Below the pieces are notes generated by a model, which ran no database searches, had not been told where the DNA came from, and saw nothing but the letters and a program-made list of their open reading frames with translations. From Atopsyche davidsoni (Eukaryota > Arthropoda > Insecta > Trichoptera > Hydrobiosidae), in the NCBI GenBank assembly GCA_022113835.1, contig JAILWY010000003.1, positions 10,501,501-10,565,500 of the forward strand: a stretch of 64,000 nucleotides of DNA. Direction: 5' to 3'. Below, piece after piece: positions 1-11,896 of the stretch. The translations under genes and the position numbers were made by a program. The stretch's first letter is position 1; the number at the start of each line of letters is the position of its first letter.

Positions 1-609
1 TCTGCTTAAAAAGTAAAACAGTCTAGGGATCCTCAGTAAAAAAGCAAAGGTTTGTGAACTTCACTGGCTGAAACGGAAATGGGCTGGAAATATCCGGACT
101 GCCTTTGGACATAGCACCCCTACGACACGAGAGGCAGCATCACTTGGCCTACGAATTAATTCATATTTATTCAGAGTCACTTGACGCAGTGGAGCAGAAA
201 ATTAACAGAAGGAAAGGTGTCTGAGAATGACCTTCATCTTCTAGTACACGACAAGTAGTTGAATGACAATTTTGGCTGAGACTAGAAAACAATTTGAAAC
301 ATTAACAATACCATATAAATACACGTCTTTTTTTCATAATTAATTCATAAGTATATATGCTTATAGATTGGATCATTTATCAATGTTAAGTTCAACGCTA
401 ACGTATATATTGCGTATATTAATTATATCTAAAATTTTCATCACAGGTACAAATTTTATGAAGGCATGTAAATATTAAAAGATAACATATGCAGTGTACG
501 AAAATTTCCCCGCATTGCGCCCAAAGCAAAACAGATTATATATTAAAAACACTGATAATAAATAAATTGTGTGTCAATATTTTATTGAATAGTTATAAAC
601 ATGTTTATT

Positions 610-624
610 GGGGGGGGGGGGGGG
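610..624 (+). repeat. Poly-G tract, 15 nt
   Basis: Uninterrupted run of 15 G after TTTATT. Length is likely to be uncertain in the assembly. Confidence 0.8.
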
Positions 625-1246
625 CATTTGCGATTCCGGCAGCATTTGGCTTTCAAATAATCCCCGATACGAAAACACACCAGGTTAGTGTAGAGCTCTG
701 AAAAGATATTGAGATCGCAGCTTGAATTCGGTGGGCGAGCGCTCTCTCTGAATATTGAATAAGTTTCTTCAAAATACGTAGGCTTGTAAAGGCAAGGCAA
801 TCTCGGCTATCTCAGGGCATGTCGACCTGTCGGCTTTAGCGCCACAATGACGTGGACGTGCCACGAAACCTCACGGCTCGCAATTGATTACCCGTAATTC
901 ATCGCATCACCTCAATTCCCACTCGTGTTTAACACGTAACCTCACCATGCCCAAATAATAATCAAAACCTTATAAATCATTCACTATAATACCATATAAC
1001 TGAAAATAAAAATTTATTGCTTTTTTTGTGGTACTTAAGCCGACATTAACACTCAGAACATCTATTAGGGGTTGGGTTTTCGAAAAGCTTGACTCGGTGT
1101 GTAAGATTAGAAACGACGTATCTAGGCGTTAGAGTTCTTTTATCGGTTGATTCACGCTCGCCATTTTGGCTTTGTGCGAATTAATTTATATCTCCTCCAC
1201 ACAAATACGTTTTCAGGGACATATTTAACGTATTGACAGTACTGCT

Positions 1247-1297
1247 GCCTCACTAACCCTCAAGAGTCCTCCCTGGGCTCTGGAGGGTTAGTGAGGC
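1247..1297. repeat. 15-bp inverted repeat, 21-nt loop
   Basis: GCCTCACTAACCCTC at 1247-1261 pairs exactly with 1283-1297. AGAG and CTCT in the loop could extend the stem. Too short in the stem for a convincing microRNA precursor. Confidence 0.8.
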
Positions 1298-1789
1298 GAT
1301 TTTCCGTGGTATCTTTTAAAGAGCAAGTCACTTAATAAATAACCCCAATGACCAAGATATTTTTGTCAAAATTGCATCGTAATATCTAAATATAGTATAC
1401 AATATAAAATATAAATATACACCATTGCCTTATACCTGAAATTCATTTATATTCGTACGACATTTATATGACATAGCACACGTAATATTTCGATAACTCT
1501 CTCGGGAGTGGTATATTTAATTTATTTAGTATTAATGTATGATTTATGTTTGTTAATTATGCTTAAATTCGGGAAAAATGTTTTAAAAAAATATTATTTG
1601 TTTATCTGTAATTTCAGTAGTATCGAATTGATTTATCAGACGAATCGTATCGTTAATAAAAGAAATAAAATTAAAACAAGAATTATTGTTAAAAGGGTGA
1701 TGTATTTACTATATAAACAATTACTTTATAGTTTCATATTTTTAAAATAATATTATTTATGCAATTTGATGAGTTGATATTGTTAGTTG

Positions 1790-1975
1790 TTACTAACATG
1801 ATTAGGCACATTAGTTTACACGGAAAAATATCATCGTGATTTGTGTGGGATTTGAACCCACATCCCCAGGCTTATATGGCCGGTGTACTGACCCTTGTAC
1901 TAACGAATCACATCCAATATAATAAACCCGTAATGGGTAATAAATACGCATCTGATTGACGTTCAATCCAAAAAA
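1790..1975 (-). mobile_element. tRNA-derived SINE, copy 1
   Basis: A ~185-bp repeat shared with 34357-34570. Shared ends are TACTAAYATGATTAGGCACA and AATACGCATCTGATTGAC. On the minus strand, 1911-1836 is a 76-nt tRNA-like module. It has a 7-bp acceptor-like stem with one mismatch (GTGATTC against AAATCAC), a B box GGTTCAAATCC inside a perfect 5-bp T-arm, and a weaker A box TAGTACAAGGG. The anticodon-loop position 33 is not T and two extra bases separate the T stem from the acceptor stem, so it is a derived element and not a working tRNA. The motif GAGTTGATAT occurs at both flanks (about 1771 and 1979) and may be a worn target-site duplication. Confidence 0.7.
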
Positions 1976-2319
1976 TAGAGTTGATATAACATAGCGCAAC
2001 GATTAAAATCAGGTTGGTAGACTAATAGAAAAAAGAGAACTGACTATGCTAAACAAGCGTAATGTCTCCACAATTATTTTAAGACAACTAATAAATCATT
2101 CTACAACTAACTGTACAACGAAAAATCGAATAATAAAGAGGCATCGAAAGGAAAAAACGTGGATGCGGAATTTAAAGCACAGCAAGTGAGACTCCCCCAG
2201 GACAGGAATATATACGTTGAAATGGTCACCAACCTACGAGGAGAGGCATTAGAAGATGAAAATAGATTAATTTCGATCGGGTGGTGAATTCCGAGCCGTG
2301 AAATAGCACAAGTCCGGCC

Positions 2320-2493
2320 ATGATGGCGGCGCCGCAGTGCAGGCTGCGGGAAGAACTAGATTGCTCCAGTAATGAGCTGGAACGTTGGCAGCACTTCTGG
2401 CTGTATTATGAAGGGGTCTGTGCGAGGAGACGTGCCGAACAAAAGATTATGCCGGGGAAATCCCCATATTTATTACAGAAATTTTTCTTATAA
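2320..2493 (+). other. 57-codon frame with coding-like composition
   Basis: Begins MMAAPQCRLREELDCSSNEL and continues ERWQHFWLYYEGVCARRRAE before running into AT-rich DNA and a TAA. It sits in a small GC-richer patch (2280-2460). No domain is recognised. It may be a gene remnant. Confidence 0.2.
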
Positions 2494-2648
2494 ATTTACA
2501 GCCAAAATACTACTTTTTACGCGGTCATTATTAGATAAGAAATAACATTATCGCTCTATATATTATGTTCATGACGAACAGTGTTAAGGTTCTTGCTACC
2601 TAACCTTGCTTGGTGTCCATCCCCCGTCTGCCACAAAAAAGGACCGTT

Positions 2649-3124
2649 TTACCTGGCGAAATCGTGTCATTTGATTAATTTAATTGTCACTTTATTTTTA
2701 AGTATGTATTGAAAAAACTATAAATTATATTTATCTATTTTTTATTATTTAATTAACGTCCATTTTCAGGGTAAAATAAAATCTTGAAGATGTTGAAAAA
2801 TTGGATAAAATGACGACTTTTCAAAACCAAATTTTATTAAAGATTTTTTAATTTTTAAAATAATAAATCGCACAGGGTTTATATTTCATCTTTTAATTCC
2901 AATTGAAAAAAAAGACTTTTAAATGTTTAGGACTCTTAGAACGGGGACATGACGAATCTCCAAATTCCTCCTCTTCAATCGGAAAAACACATATATATCA
3001 TATTAAAAGTAAATTTACAAGAAATTAAAATATATTATGTTCGGAAGAAGGGATGTATCTAAATTTTTCGCAAAACGGACCAGAAAATGATCAAAAAATA
3101 CGAATATGGGACTTAGGCCCTTAA
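2649..3124 (-). repeat. ~490-bp interspersed repeat, copy A
   Basis: Matches copies B (3948-4448) and C (55228-55752) in reverse orientation. Diagnostic blocks are TTACCTGGCGAAATCGTGTC at its left end and a worn form of the start (AAATGATCAAAAAATACGAA, then GGGACTTAGGCCCTTAA) at its right end. Long A/T tracts lie between. There is no coding frame. Family not recognised; no clear terminal inverted repeats. Confidence 0.8.
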
Positions 3125-3339
3125 CTGAGAGACGAGATTTTTAATTTATACAGTTCAACGCGTTTTTCTCACCTAACCTAACCCGTGATTACTCAAAGTT
3201 TATATTCATAATAATATATTTAGGTTAATATGAATACATTGTTATTTAGCGTATATATTTTAGATCTAAGTTCATCTTTGTTCAAATGGTAAATAAGTAA
3301 TAAACTGCTTGTGACAATGATATTTGCGACGTGATCAAC

Positions 3340-3476
3340 TTATGGTATTTTAAGGATTCTCCTATAAAACCACATGTTTTCCGCATTTTTCGCATCGTAG
3401 CAGTCATAAAGAAGAACTGAGCCTTGGTGAATCTCCATTGAGTTATGTGGCTTTATATGAGAATCCCATAAGTCGA
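3340..3476. mobile_element. Small palindromic MITE-like element between repeat copies A and B
   Basis: The ends read CTTATGG..GGATTCTCCTATAAAACCACAT on the left and, in reverse complement, CTTATGGGATTCTCATATAAAGCCACAT on the right. This gives imperfect inverted termini of about 28 bp around a ~70-bp centre. There is no coding frame. Family not known. Confidence 0.55.
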
Positions 3477-3947
3477 GAGTACAACAGTATTAGCAAGACC
3501 GATCCGGGATAAATATAACAGAATTGTCGCAGTTTTACGAAACAATATATATAATGTTTAAAAAGATCGCAGACACGGCGAAGGCAGAGCGATAAAATAA
3601 AAAGATGTAAATAACGATTCGTTTTACAGTCAAATTAGATTTTGTATTTCAGGCCGGGGCCGCATTATCGTTAGCTGCGGGGTAATTGGAAAATTTACGA
3701 CACACATCCGAGGATGTTTCCTCGGAAGGCTCGCAAAAAGCGCCTTATAAAGAAATTTGTAAGATTCCCGGAAGAGCTTTCGAGAGGCCGAACTCGCGCC
3801 TGAAAAATAACCTGAAATTATTATACAATACACGACCTTGCCAGTACTCGCTTGTACTACTCACTTGAAATCAATTCCAGAGAAACGGATTAAAAGGATG
3901 ATTGAATCAAACGATAATTAAGCAGCTGTCAAAAACGAAAAGTTGGT

Positions 3948-4448
3948 TTAAGGGTATAGGTCCCATAATCGAGTTTTTTTGATCGTTTTCTAGTCCGTTT
4001 TGCGAAAAAACGACTGCACCAATCAAAAATATTTAAATGCAAAAAGTTTGATACATCCCTTCTCCCGAACACAATATAAATTTATTTTTTATAAATTTAC
4101 TATTAATATGATAAATATGTGTTTTTCCGATTGAAGTGTAGGAATTTGGAGATTCGTCCAGTACATTTTCCAAGAATCCTTAACATTTAAAAGTCTTTTT
4201 TTCATTTGGAATTGAAAGATTAAATATAAACCATGTGCGTCTTATAATTTTAAAAATTAAAAAAAAAATCTTTATTTTGAAATTTTATCCAATCTTTCAA
4301 CATCTTCAAGATTTTATTTTACCATGAAAATGGGTAAATATAATTTATAGTTTTCTCAATACTCTGTAAAAAAAATCAACTTTCGACATAGAAAAATAAA
4401 GTGACAATTAAATTAATTAAATGACACGATTTCGCCAGGTAATGGACT
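3948..4448 (+). repeat. ~490-bp interspersed repeat, copy B
   Basis: Begins TTAAGGGTATAGGTCCCATA and ends CACGATTTCGCCAGGTAATG. It is inverted relative to copy A 823 bp away, so 2649-4448 forms one large inverted-repeat structure. It shares a few bases beyond the GCCAGGTAA end (AATGGACT) with copy C, which suggests the true end is there. Confidence 0.8.
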
Positions 4449-4665
4449 TCATGATTAAAATGTTAATAGTTAAAGTATTTATTGTAGTCTAAAAATTTCG
4501 ATGTTTAATTGCGTGTATATTCAAATAAATAAAACAAATATATATAATTTAATAGACTATTGTTTATTTAAAATAATACATAACACATACTTTAGAATGA
4601 AAATATAATATTGAACTAAACAACTATGAAGTCAAAGATGCTTACTCAATTCGTATGAGGATTTT

Positions 4666-4688
4666 TTATATATATATATATATATATT
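4666..4688 (+). repeat. TA microsatellite
   Basis: About ten TA units next to a T run. Confidence 0.85.
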
Positions 4689-6204
4689 AAAGTTACGCGG
4701 ATTTGAGATATAAATTAAGAAAATACAAGTTTTATTTTTCCCCTCGGTCGGAAGCATTCGCGTCGCCGGTTTTTGGGCGAATTGAGTCAACATCTCGGGC
4801 CATTATTCCTGGCATCGCCCCCGATCGTCCGCCGGAGACCAGCGAACCTTCGGAGAGACGACCCCCAGCGTCTCGCCGGACACGTTTTAGTACTCGTAAT
4901 TTAAAAATAAACAAAAAATCAATATGTTAATACTTATTCATAAAGAAATATTTGGAAAGTGTTATAATTGTATCTTTATAACTTAAAAAATATCACTTAC
5001 AAAAAAATTCACAACATTTTTTCACATAGAAGAAACATATCTATTAAGAACTTTGATAAGCACCCCTTCGTCATATAAAACCCATTCGATACCTTGTAGT
5101 CATCCCTTAGAAATAATTATCAATAAAACTGATGTTAAATATACAAAGTAAACATTTTGACCTTTATAAATAAGTTATGGTAGTTTTATTTTAAATTATA
5201 AATGACGTCCTAACGAGGTGACTACAACGAATAAAACGCGTTTAATATATAATAATTTTAAATAGACACAAAATATACATATTTCTGTATTATAAACATA
5301 TTTCTACTCAAAACGACTATCAACAATAATTCATCGGTAATGTCAGCTAAGTTAAAAATATTAACAAGAAATCAAAATAAAGAAAAAAAAAAAAAACACA
5401 ACCACTTGCGAAAAATATTACACTAGATTTGTGTTATTTAACTGTACAGATCAAACCATCGTGGCCAGTTAAAATGACTTGCCAGATATATTCATCTGAA
5501 TGGTGTGACCCGCATGACCGCAGACGAGACCCCAGCAGAAGGCACAAAAGCCAGATGTGTCCGCAGATATCAGTGGGCGAGCCAATAATTCGGGGTGAAA
5601 CATCCCTTAGTGTCCCTTATAAGTCGTTACTGCGTTAATCACTTGTTGGTTAAGTGTACAGGCCCCCGAGCTCGACCTGAACTCGATAAAACTCAGCCCC
5701 GCATGAATATTCAACATAATCAAAAAGCACCCGCTTTGACTAATTCGGAGTCGAATAGACATCCGCTGATAAAAAAAATCTGAGTACTCTAAAATAAAAG
5801 CGAGACTTTGATATCAAAAAAATTTCGCTAATGGTTGTATCTTTCGAATGGTGAAATTCTCACCCAAAATGAAGTACTAAGCAGTTAAAAAATAAAATTA
5901 ATAACATACACAGTAATCCTGCAACTGATTGGAGAAGAAAATAAACATTAGATTGGATATAATAGACATCTCCTATCACTTCTAACACACTGCGGCACAA
6001 CAACTACTAAATGGTCAATAACAAAATTACAATAATCCATATATTTATAATATTACAATCACTTCTGCTTCAATCACTAAACAAAGAATCAAATGCCAGA
6101 GAGATCTCGATTGCATAATACTGCAAAAGATATAGAGTCGATCATTGTTCATTTTCACAACAGGAGCAAGGTGACATGCTCCGCACCGATGACCTAACGA
6201 CCGA

Positions 6205-6256
6205 CACCTCAACACCCTCAACACCCTCAACACCCTCAACACCTCTCAACACCCCT
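6205..6256 (+). repeat. 9-bp minisatellite (AACACCCTC)n
   Basis: About five tandem units with a one-base insertion in the fourth. Minus-strand frames over it read as Val-Glu-Gly or Leu-Arg-Val repeats and are artefacts. Confidence 0.9.
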
Positions 6257-9200
6257 ATTTTAAAAAAATACTCTGATGTAATGTCTGTCACAAAATAAAT
6301 AATCGCCACATTGGAAAACCTCTCACGCACCCCTGATGAACAGAGTAAAAATAAAAATTCCCACTAACATGGCTTATACGTTCAACATTCAGTTTTATAT
6401 TATTTAAACTTAATAAAAAATATATTAAGTCAATATTTTTTTACATTTATGAATAAAATGGCGCTGCGAAGTAACTATTTAATTTATGTGAATACTTCAT
6501 TCTACATTTCTTTCAGTATCTTTCGAAAAGTATAAATGTATTAAAATCTATATAATCAGAGCATTTTTCTATAATAACGTAAATATTAACCCCCATTTTT
6601 CCAACGCAGTTTTAAATAAAATAATATAGAAGAAAAAAAATATATTGTGTCAACTCGCACAAATCATTTATATTCATGGCGTATTTTTGAAAACCATTTT
6701 GAATAAGTTACTTTACAATACAGCGTTAGGTCATCGATGTTTTGTATTAAATAAGTTTAATTCCGATATAATTTGTAAAATAAGACATTTATCCTCAACG
6801 AACGATAGAATTTTCAACAGATATTTTTTTTTAAAATTAAAATACAATCAAATAAACTATTTCAATTAAAATAACAATTTCAAAAGCTTTGTGAAAATGC
6901 CATAGCGTTTTTGGACACAAGCGATGTGATAAAAAAAAATCATGTTTTTATCGAAATATCCAATTTAAAGTTGGGGAATATTAAACCACCCTCAAGAGAG
7001 CCGGATTTCGCTTTCGCTCCGTCTCTTGGTTGATAAAACTTTTGCAGCATTTAATAATAAAAAATAAATACTTTGACAAACATTCGGTTGATTTCTTCTA
7101 CCGTCCTGAGCACCACGACCGCCAAACGGATCGAGGACAATCATCATCCCAACAATTAACACCAGAGTTATCACAATATGCACCTTCCTTGATTATTACA
7201 AAGTTCTACAATTATTACAACAAAAATATTTATAAAGAGAGAACATTACTTAAGGGTTAAAAATATTCTCAAATTATACACCGGCAGAGATGCGACCTTA
7301 CATGAACCAATACAAAAGCGAACTATCAATCCAAAAAAATATTTATTCATATTTTCAACATGCAGATTTTTTTCAATACTAAAAATATTTTATCATCGCA
7401 GCCACGCACCTCTGCTAATATATAATCGAAGATAACGCTTTCGGCGTAATTAACATGAAAAGCTTAAGGGAAAAAAATTACCAATATAAATATAATATAG
7501 TCGTTTAAAAAATAAATCTGCAATTTACTTAAATACATATGCTCTTTAAAAATCAAAATAGAAATTAAATTAGAAGCGTACACTTCGTTGCAGCCTCTGT
7601 TTACACATTTTCAAAATAAAAACCGTTCACATTATAGTACAAACCTTGGCACTTTGAAGCGACCACTTTACATGACGTCTTTTCGACAAATTCGACCTCA
7701 TAAAATATTATGTCAAGTGTCTACACGTAAATACTTGCAAAATAGATATGGCATATCGAATAAATATATCAAAAACCATTTAAATACACCAAAATATTTA
7801 CAGCAAAGGTTTGCACCGGATTCGAATATTTAGCTCCCAATGCATATCACGATAAAAACACAGTAAAAAAAAAAAAATACTTTGAACGAAAATTTGATAA
7901 AAAAAAAAAAAGCCTTCTTACTATATTTATTTATGTATCGTGCACGTATCGACTTGAATATATAAAATAAGGAAGTATTTCGACCTGTAAGGATATTTAC
8001 GATGCTAGGCCGACTTTCAGTGCTGAAAATAATTTCAATGGCGCCGAAACAAAGCAAAACCTCACAGGCTCAACACCGAGAGAGATTAATTGTTAATAAA
8101 CTGGAATCACCTACAGTTCCAAAGCTGCGAAATTTGATTGATTTTTTCAGCATGAAATTCGTAACCCGAAAAAATTTTTTAATGCAACACTGAATTTCTA
8201 AGCGAGAGCGCGATGAAGTAAAGTTAAATACAAAGTTTCAACTTCACATGATTTAAAAAAAAATTACGTCGATTAATTTCGCCTAGACACCGAGCGATGT
8301 CACTAACTTGAGGTTGTTCATAATATTTTATTTAATCACTTCCCTATTTTGCGAATTTCAAGCTCACTACAATTAATGTATAGTCGCTATACGAATTTTA
8401 CTGTGTTTTTGAACACTTAGAGTGTGCGTAAACAATTCAAGATACAGTAGCTATAAACGTGTATGACATAAAATTTCAAAATAAAATTCAAGATAAATAA
8501 TAAAAAATTTAAAAATTATTAACACAAGGCACGTCGCGATCTTGCAGTGATCCACCTCCCTTCTGCTGAGCTGAGCTGTATTATCACAACGTTTAATAAT
8601 AAAACACATTCAATATAGACAATGTATTGGACAATCCGATGACTAGCATATGCCACATCAATCAGTAAGACCCTGTATTTTTTTATAATTCTCACAAATA
8701 AAGAATAAGTGTGTGTGTTCACATATAAAGGCTAAATAGTCCAAATCCCTACAAAAATCGGATTTCAATTGACTTTGGATAATATCGAATAAATTTTTCA
8801 GGCAATATGTTTAAAATATCCCAACATTGTTGTTGTGCTGCTAAATTAAAATAATAATAATACGATACGACTTTAATCAGAGTAAAAGTTTAATACGGCT
8901 CAGTTCAGGGAAGGTCACGGCGGTATCGTATCACAATCATTATCCAAAGGACAAAATCGGATTTCCGTCCTCATCCAAAATCCCAGGTGCTCTTAAGCAA
9001 AGGCACCTGATGATGTCATAAAAAATTTTAAAAAAAAACCCTAAACCCATCGCAGATCGAGCAAGTTTTCGCGCGACCGTCTGCCGAATTCCGACGGACA
9101 GTATCGTCTACAAAAATTAATTCGTACCAATTCCCAGGAGCCGTCGCTCCTGCGCCTCCATCAAAAGACCCTCCTCAATTCACCGTGACTTATCTTGGAC

Positions 9201-11238
9201 GTTTCGTTTATTCTTCCGTGAATACACACGAGCCTCAGCACAGCTGACATGTTGTTCGTGGCCGCGAGTGTAGCAGCAATCGAACGCATCGAAAATGAAA
9301 AGGTGCTAAAATGAATATACATATGAACAATAGCACCCGTGCAAACTGAAAAAAAAACGCATTAGCCTGAAGGACTGAAACCTGAAGGAACTGAAAGATG
9401 ATATTTCGTACGAATCTTTCGACGCGTACTGAACAAGAGGTGTGGACAAAGTTACATCAGTAGATCGTATTTTTGGTGAATTTTATCTATTCATACAAAA
9501 AAAATAATTATATAATTTTTCCGCTGTTATGTAATTTATATAAATGTAATCTAAGCGCTATCGACCGAATTTTGAAAGACTGATTAATACCTGTTAAATA
9601 TGTCGCATTTAAATCAATTATAAAAATAACGTTTTATGCAATGCCACTGTGTTCAATAAAATCAATCTTTCGGAACTTGGCTTTCGATCTATATATTACA
9701 TAAAAAATCTTTTAGCTTCACATTCATTTTTCAGGCACATAAAGTTATTAATTATTATTTTTTTTTTAATATCACTTTAAATTATGAATCACGATATTAA
9801 ATTCTAATAATAGAATCGTTGCGAAACAATTATTTTATATTTAATAGCAATTTTTGTACGTCTGGTATTTCAGAGAATTAATCAGTCGCTAAGAGACGAA
9901 TAAGATTATTTTGTGAAATGTACTGCTTTTTCAGTAATGAACAATTATTTTCATGCCAAGAGAGTTGAAATCTGAGAGTCCGTATATTCGCTTAAATTCC
10001 GTTAAATTCTCGCGGCGGTGCACATTTGAAAACAAATTCAACACTGAACAATATTTTTAATATTAATATTCAATACATTCTTGCAGTTTCTTAAGTTGCA
10101 TCTGTGAAAGCAGATAAAACCGAAATCCTAACTAATTATTCGTCAAACACATCTTTGAACAAAAATAAAAACAAATATGACTCTTAGGTGTTTAGAATTT
10201 TTTTTTCTGTTTACGTGTCTACTTACTTTAAATTCATTATTTACAGGAATGAATCGTCTTTTAATATATATTATTTTATAGTTTGGTAATCGTTTGGACA
10301 CCCTATCTGGGACGCCGTCGATAAAGTTAGGCCGTAAAAGTCGCGGTAGTAAACTGTCCGACGCTCGATTTATTATATACAAAACGACTTCTTCTATCGC
10401 CCCGTGGAGGGTGTGTCAAACATATAAATTTCCCGGAGACAAAATACTCAGCCATCTTAGACTACGCGCGAACGGAAGTACTCCTGAAAAAATCTTTAGG
10501 CATATTCTATACCTGCATCTCTGTATACCTGAAAAAAAACTTCTTTAACTTCAAGAATATTTTTACTCAATGAACTATTAGCTTCGCTTTACATATGCAA
10601 AAACAACCAGAATAGTTGGGTCACGTGTGCGTGCACTTTATCAATTAACGCTTAGATATCCTGTAAGATTGCTAAAAATTTGTTTTTTAAAGTAAAAATA
10701 TTTTAACAAACATTTAGAAAAAAATTAATTCAAATCTGTTAGATATGTTCGCATATGTACGGCAAATCGGTAAATATTTAAGGGTTAACACAATCAATAT
10801 CTTCGGCAGCCAGAAATAATAATTTATAGACGATAGACGTAAACGTTAAATCCGAGTCGGTATTCGCGCTGTTTCGACTCTCGCAAATTTTCAAAAAATT
10901 CCATATTTTATTTCAGATACTCTGATCATCACTCGTTATAGTCCGTGTGTTAATTTACATGCATTTATAAAAAAAAAAAACTCGGCGCAATTTTAGATAG
11001 TAAGAAATACTTTAATTTATATAATTTATTGAATCTATAGGCCCCTTCTGCAAAGGGAGCATCAACTACATAGTAGTTAGAATGACGATAATATACACAA
11101 TATGTCTAGTGATCGATTGATATAAATGCGATTTGACGGTTTCTATTTTAATTTATACTGATTAGCGTCAGAAGCGCCTGACTAGGAGGGGCGCTGCGTC
11201 CCGTGCACTAGTTCCAAACAAAATCCACAACAATTATT

Positions 11239-11332
11239 TTACACAATATGGTAATCCGGCTGACTGCGAACCCTCGAGGAGACGCAGGGCGGGTGAGCCG
11301 CTCGGCCGGGGGGTCCAGCCACTCGTCTTCTC
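11239..11332 (-). CDS. Possible terminal coding exon of the gene starting at 15252
   Basis: Downstream of csw, a GC-rich block on the minus strand opens after a CAG acceptor (exon from 11332). Joined to the phase-2 donor at 14960, it continues the frame for 30 residues ending SQPDYHIV and a TAA at 11241-11239. That would give a 128-residue protein with csw inside its single large intron. All three frames of this short GC-rich block are open, so the frame match is weak evidence. It could equally be 3' sequence of csw or an unrelated exon. Confidence 0.2.
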
Positions 11333-11878
11333 CTGGTATATTACAAATAAACTCTCCTACTCTTACACGCTAACCTACAAGCCGAGTAATAAATAAAATA
11401 AAAAGTAAGTAAATATTAAAAACAAAATAATTGTGCAGCAAAGTAAAAAAAAAAAATACTCAAGATAAGTAATCGACGAGACGTCTCCGCACACGCCCAG
11501 ATTCCCGGGCGCCCGCGCCTGCCGATGGAGTACCCGCGAAGTCGAATATTTGCGACAAGATAAATGGTCGGCGGTAATTTCTCTTCTAAACAAGCACCGT
11601 CGCGACATTTTCGTCCTACACTCCGAGTCCACTTACCTGGATAGTTGAAATAAATACAAAATACACCGGTGATTCCAACGCAAAAATGTTGTTTTGCGAC
11701 AAGTCGTAAAGAGTCATAGGACAGGATTTTTCGCATTTCCCATAGCGGAGCATTATGTCTCGGATCGAACACGGGGAGAGGTTCACCGTGTTCAACGCGC
11801 ATCAAGCTGAGCGGTATAATTTCCGTGCATCAGAATAAATATTAAACGCAATGGATCGATGTGACCGCGTCCTGGTAA

Positions 11879-11884
11879 TTTATT
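11879..11884 (-). terminator. csw: Polyadenylation signal AATAAA just after the csw stop
   Basis: On the minus strand AATAAA begins 13 nt after the csw TAG. If used, the 3' UTR would be only about 30-40 nt. A longer 3' UTR using hexamers further left is equally possible. Confidence 0.45.
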
Positions 11885-11896
11885 CAGAGTCGGGCT

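Larger units (their letters stand above)
4449..11238. other. AT-rich spacer without a recognised gene
   Basis: No accepted gene. A GC-rich patch at 4740-4890 is open on both strands (60-75 codons) and might be a diverged exon, but has no clear splice sites. A second, GC-richer stretch at 9060-9300 has no frame. The rest is AT-rich with homopolymer runs. Confidence 0.5.

Noticed and set aside
1247..1297. MicroRNA precursor
   Set aside because: Stem of only 15 bp and no resemblance to a microRNA seed I know.
1836..1911. A functional tRNA gene on the minus strand
   Set aside because: No T at loop position 33, a mismatch in the acceptor stem, a weak D-arm and two extra bases between T stem and acceptor stem; it is also part of a dispersed repeat.
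6205..6256. CRISPR-like array
   Set aside because: Simple 9-bp tandem repeat with no spacers, in an animal genome.
11416..11805. 129-codon minus-strand frame just downstream of csw
   Set aside because: Ends in a run of Phe/Leu from an AT-rich stretch and has no domain. Treated as chance, although it may lie in a csw 3' UTR.
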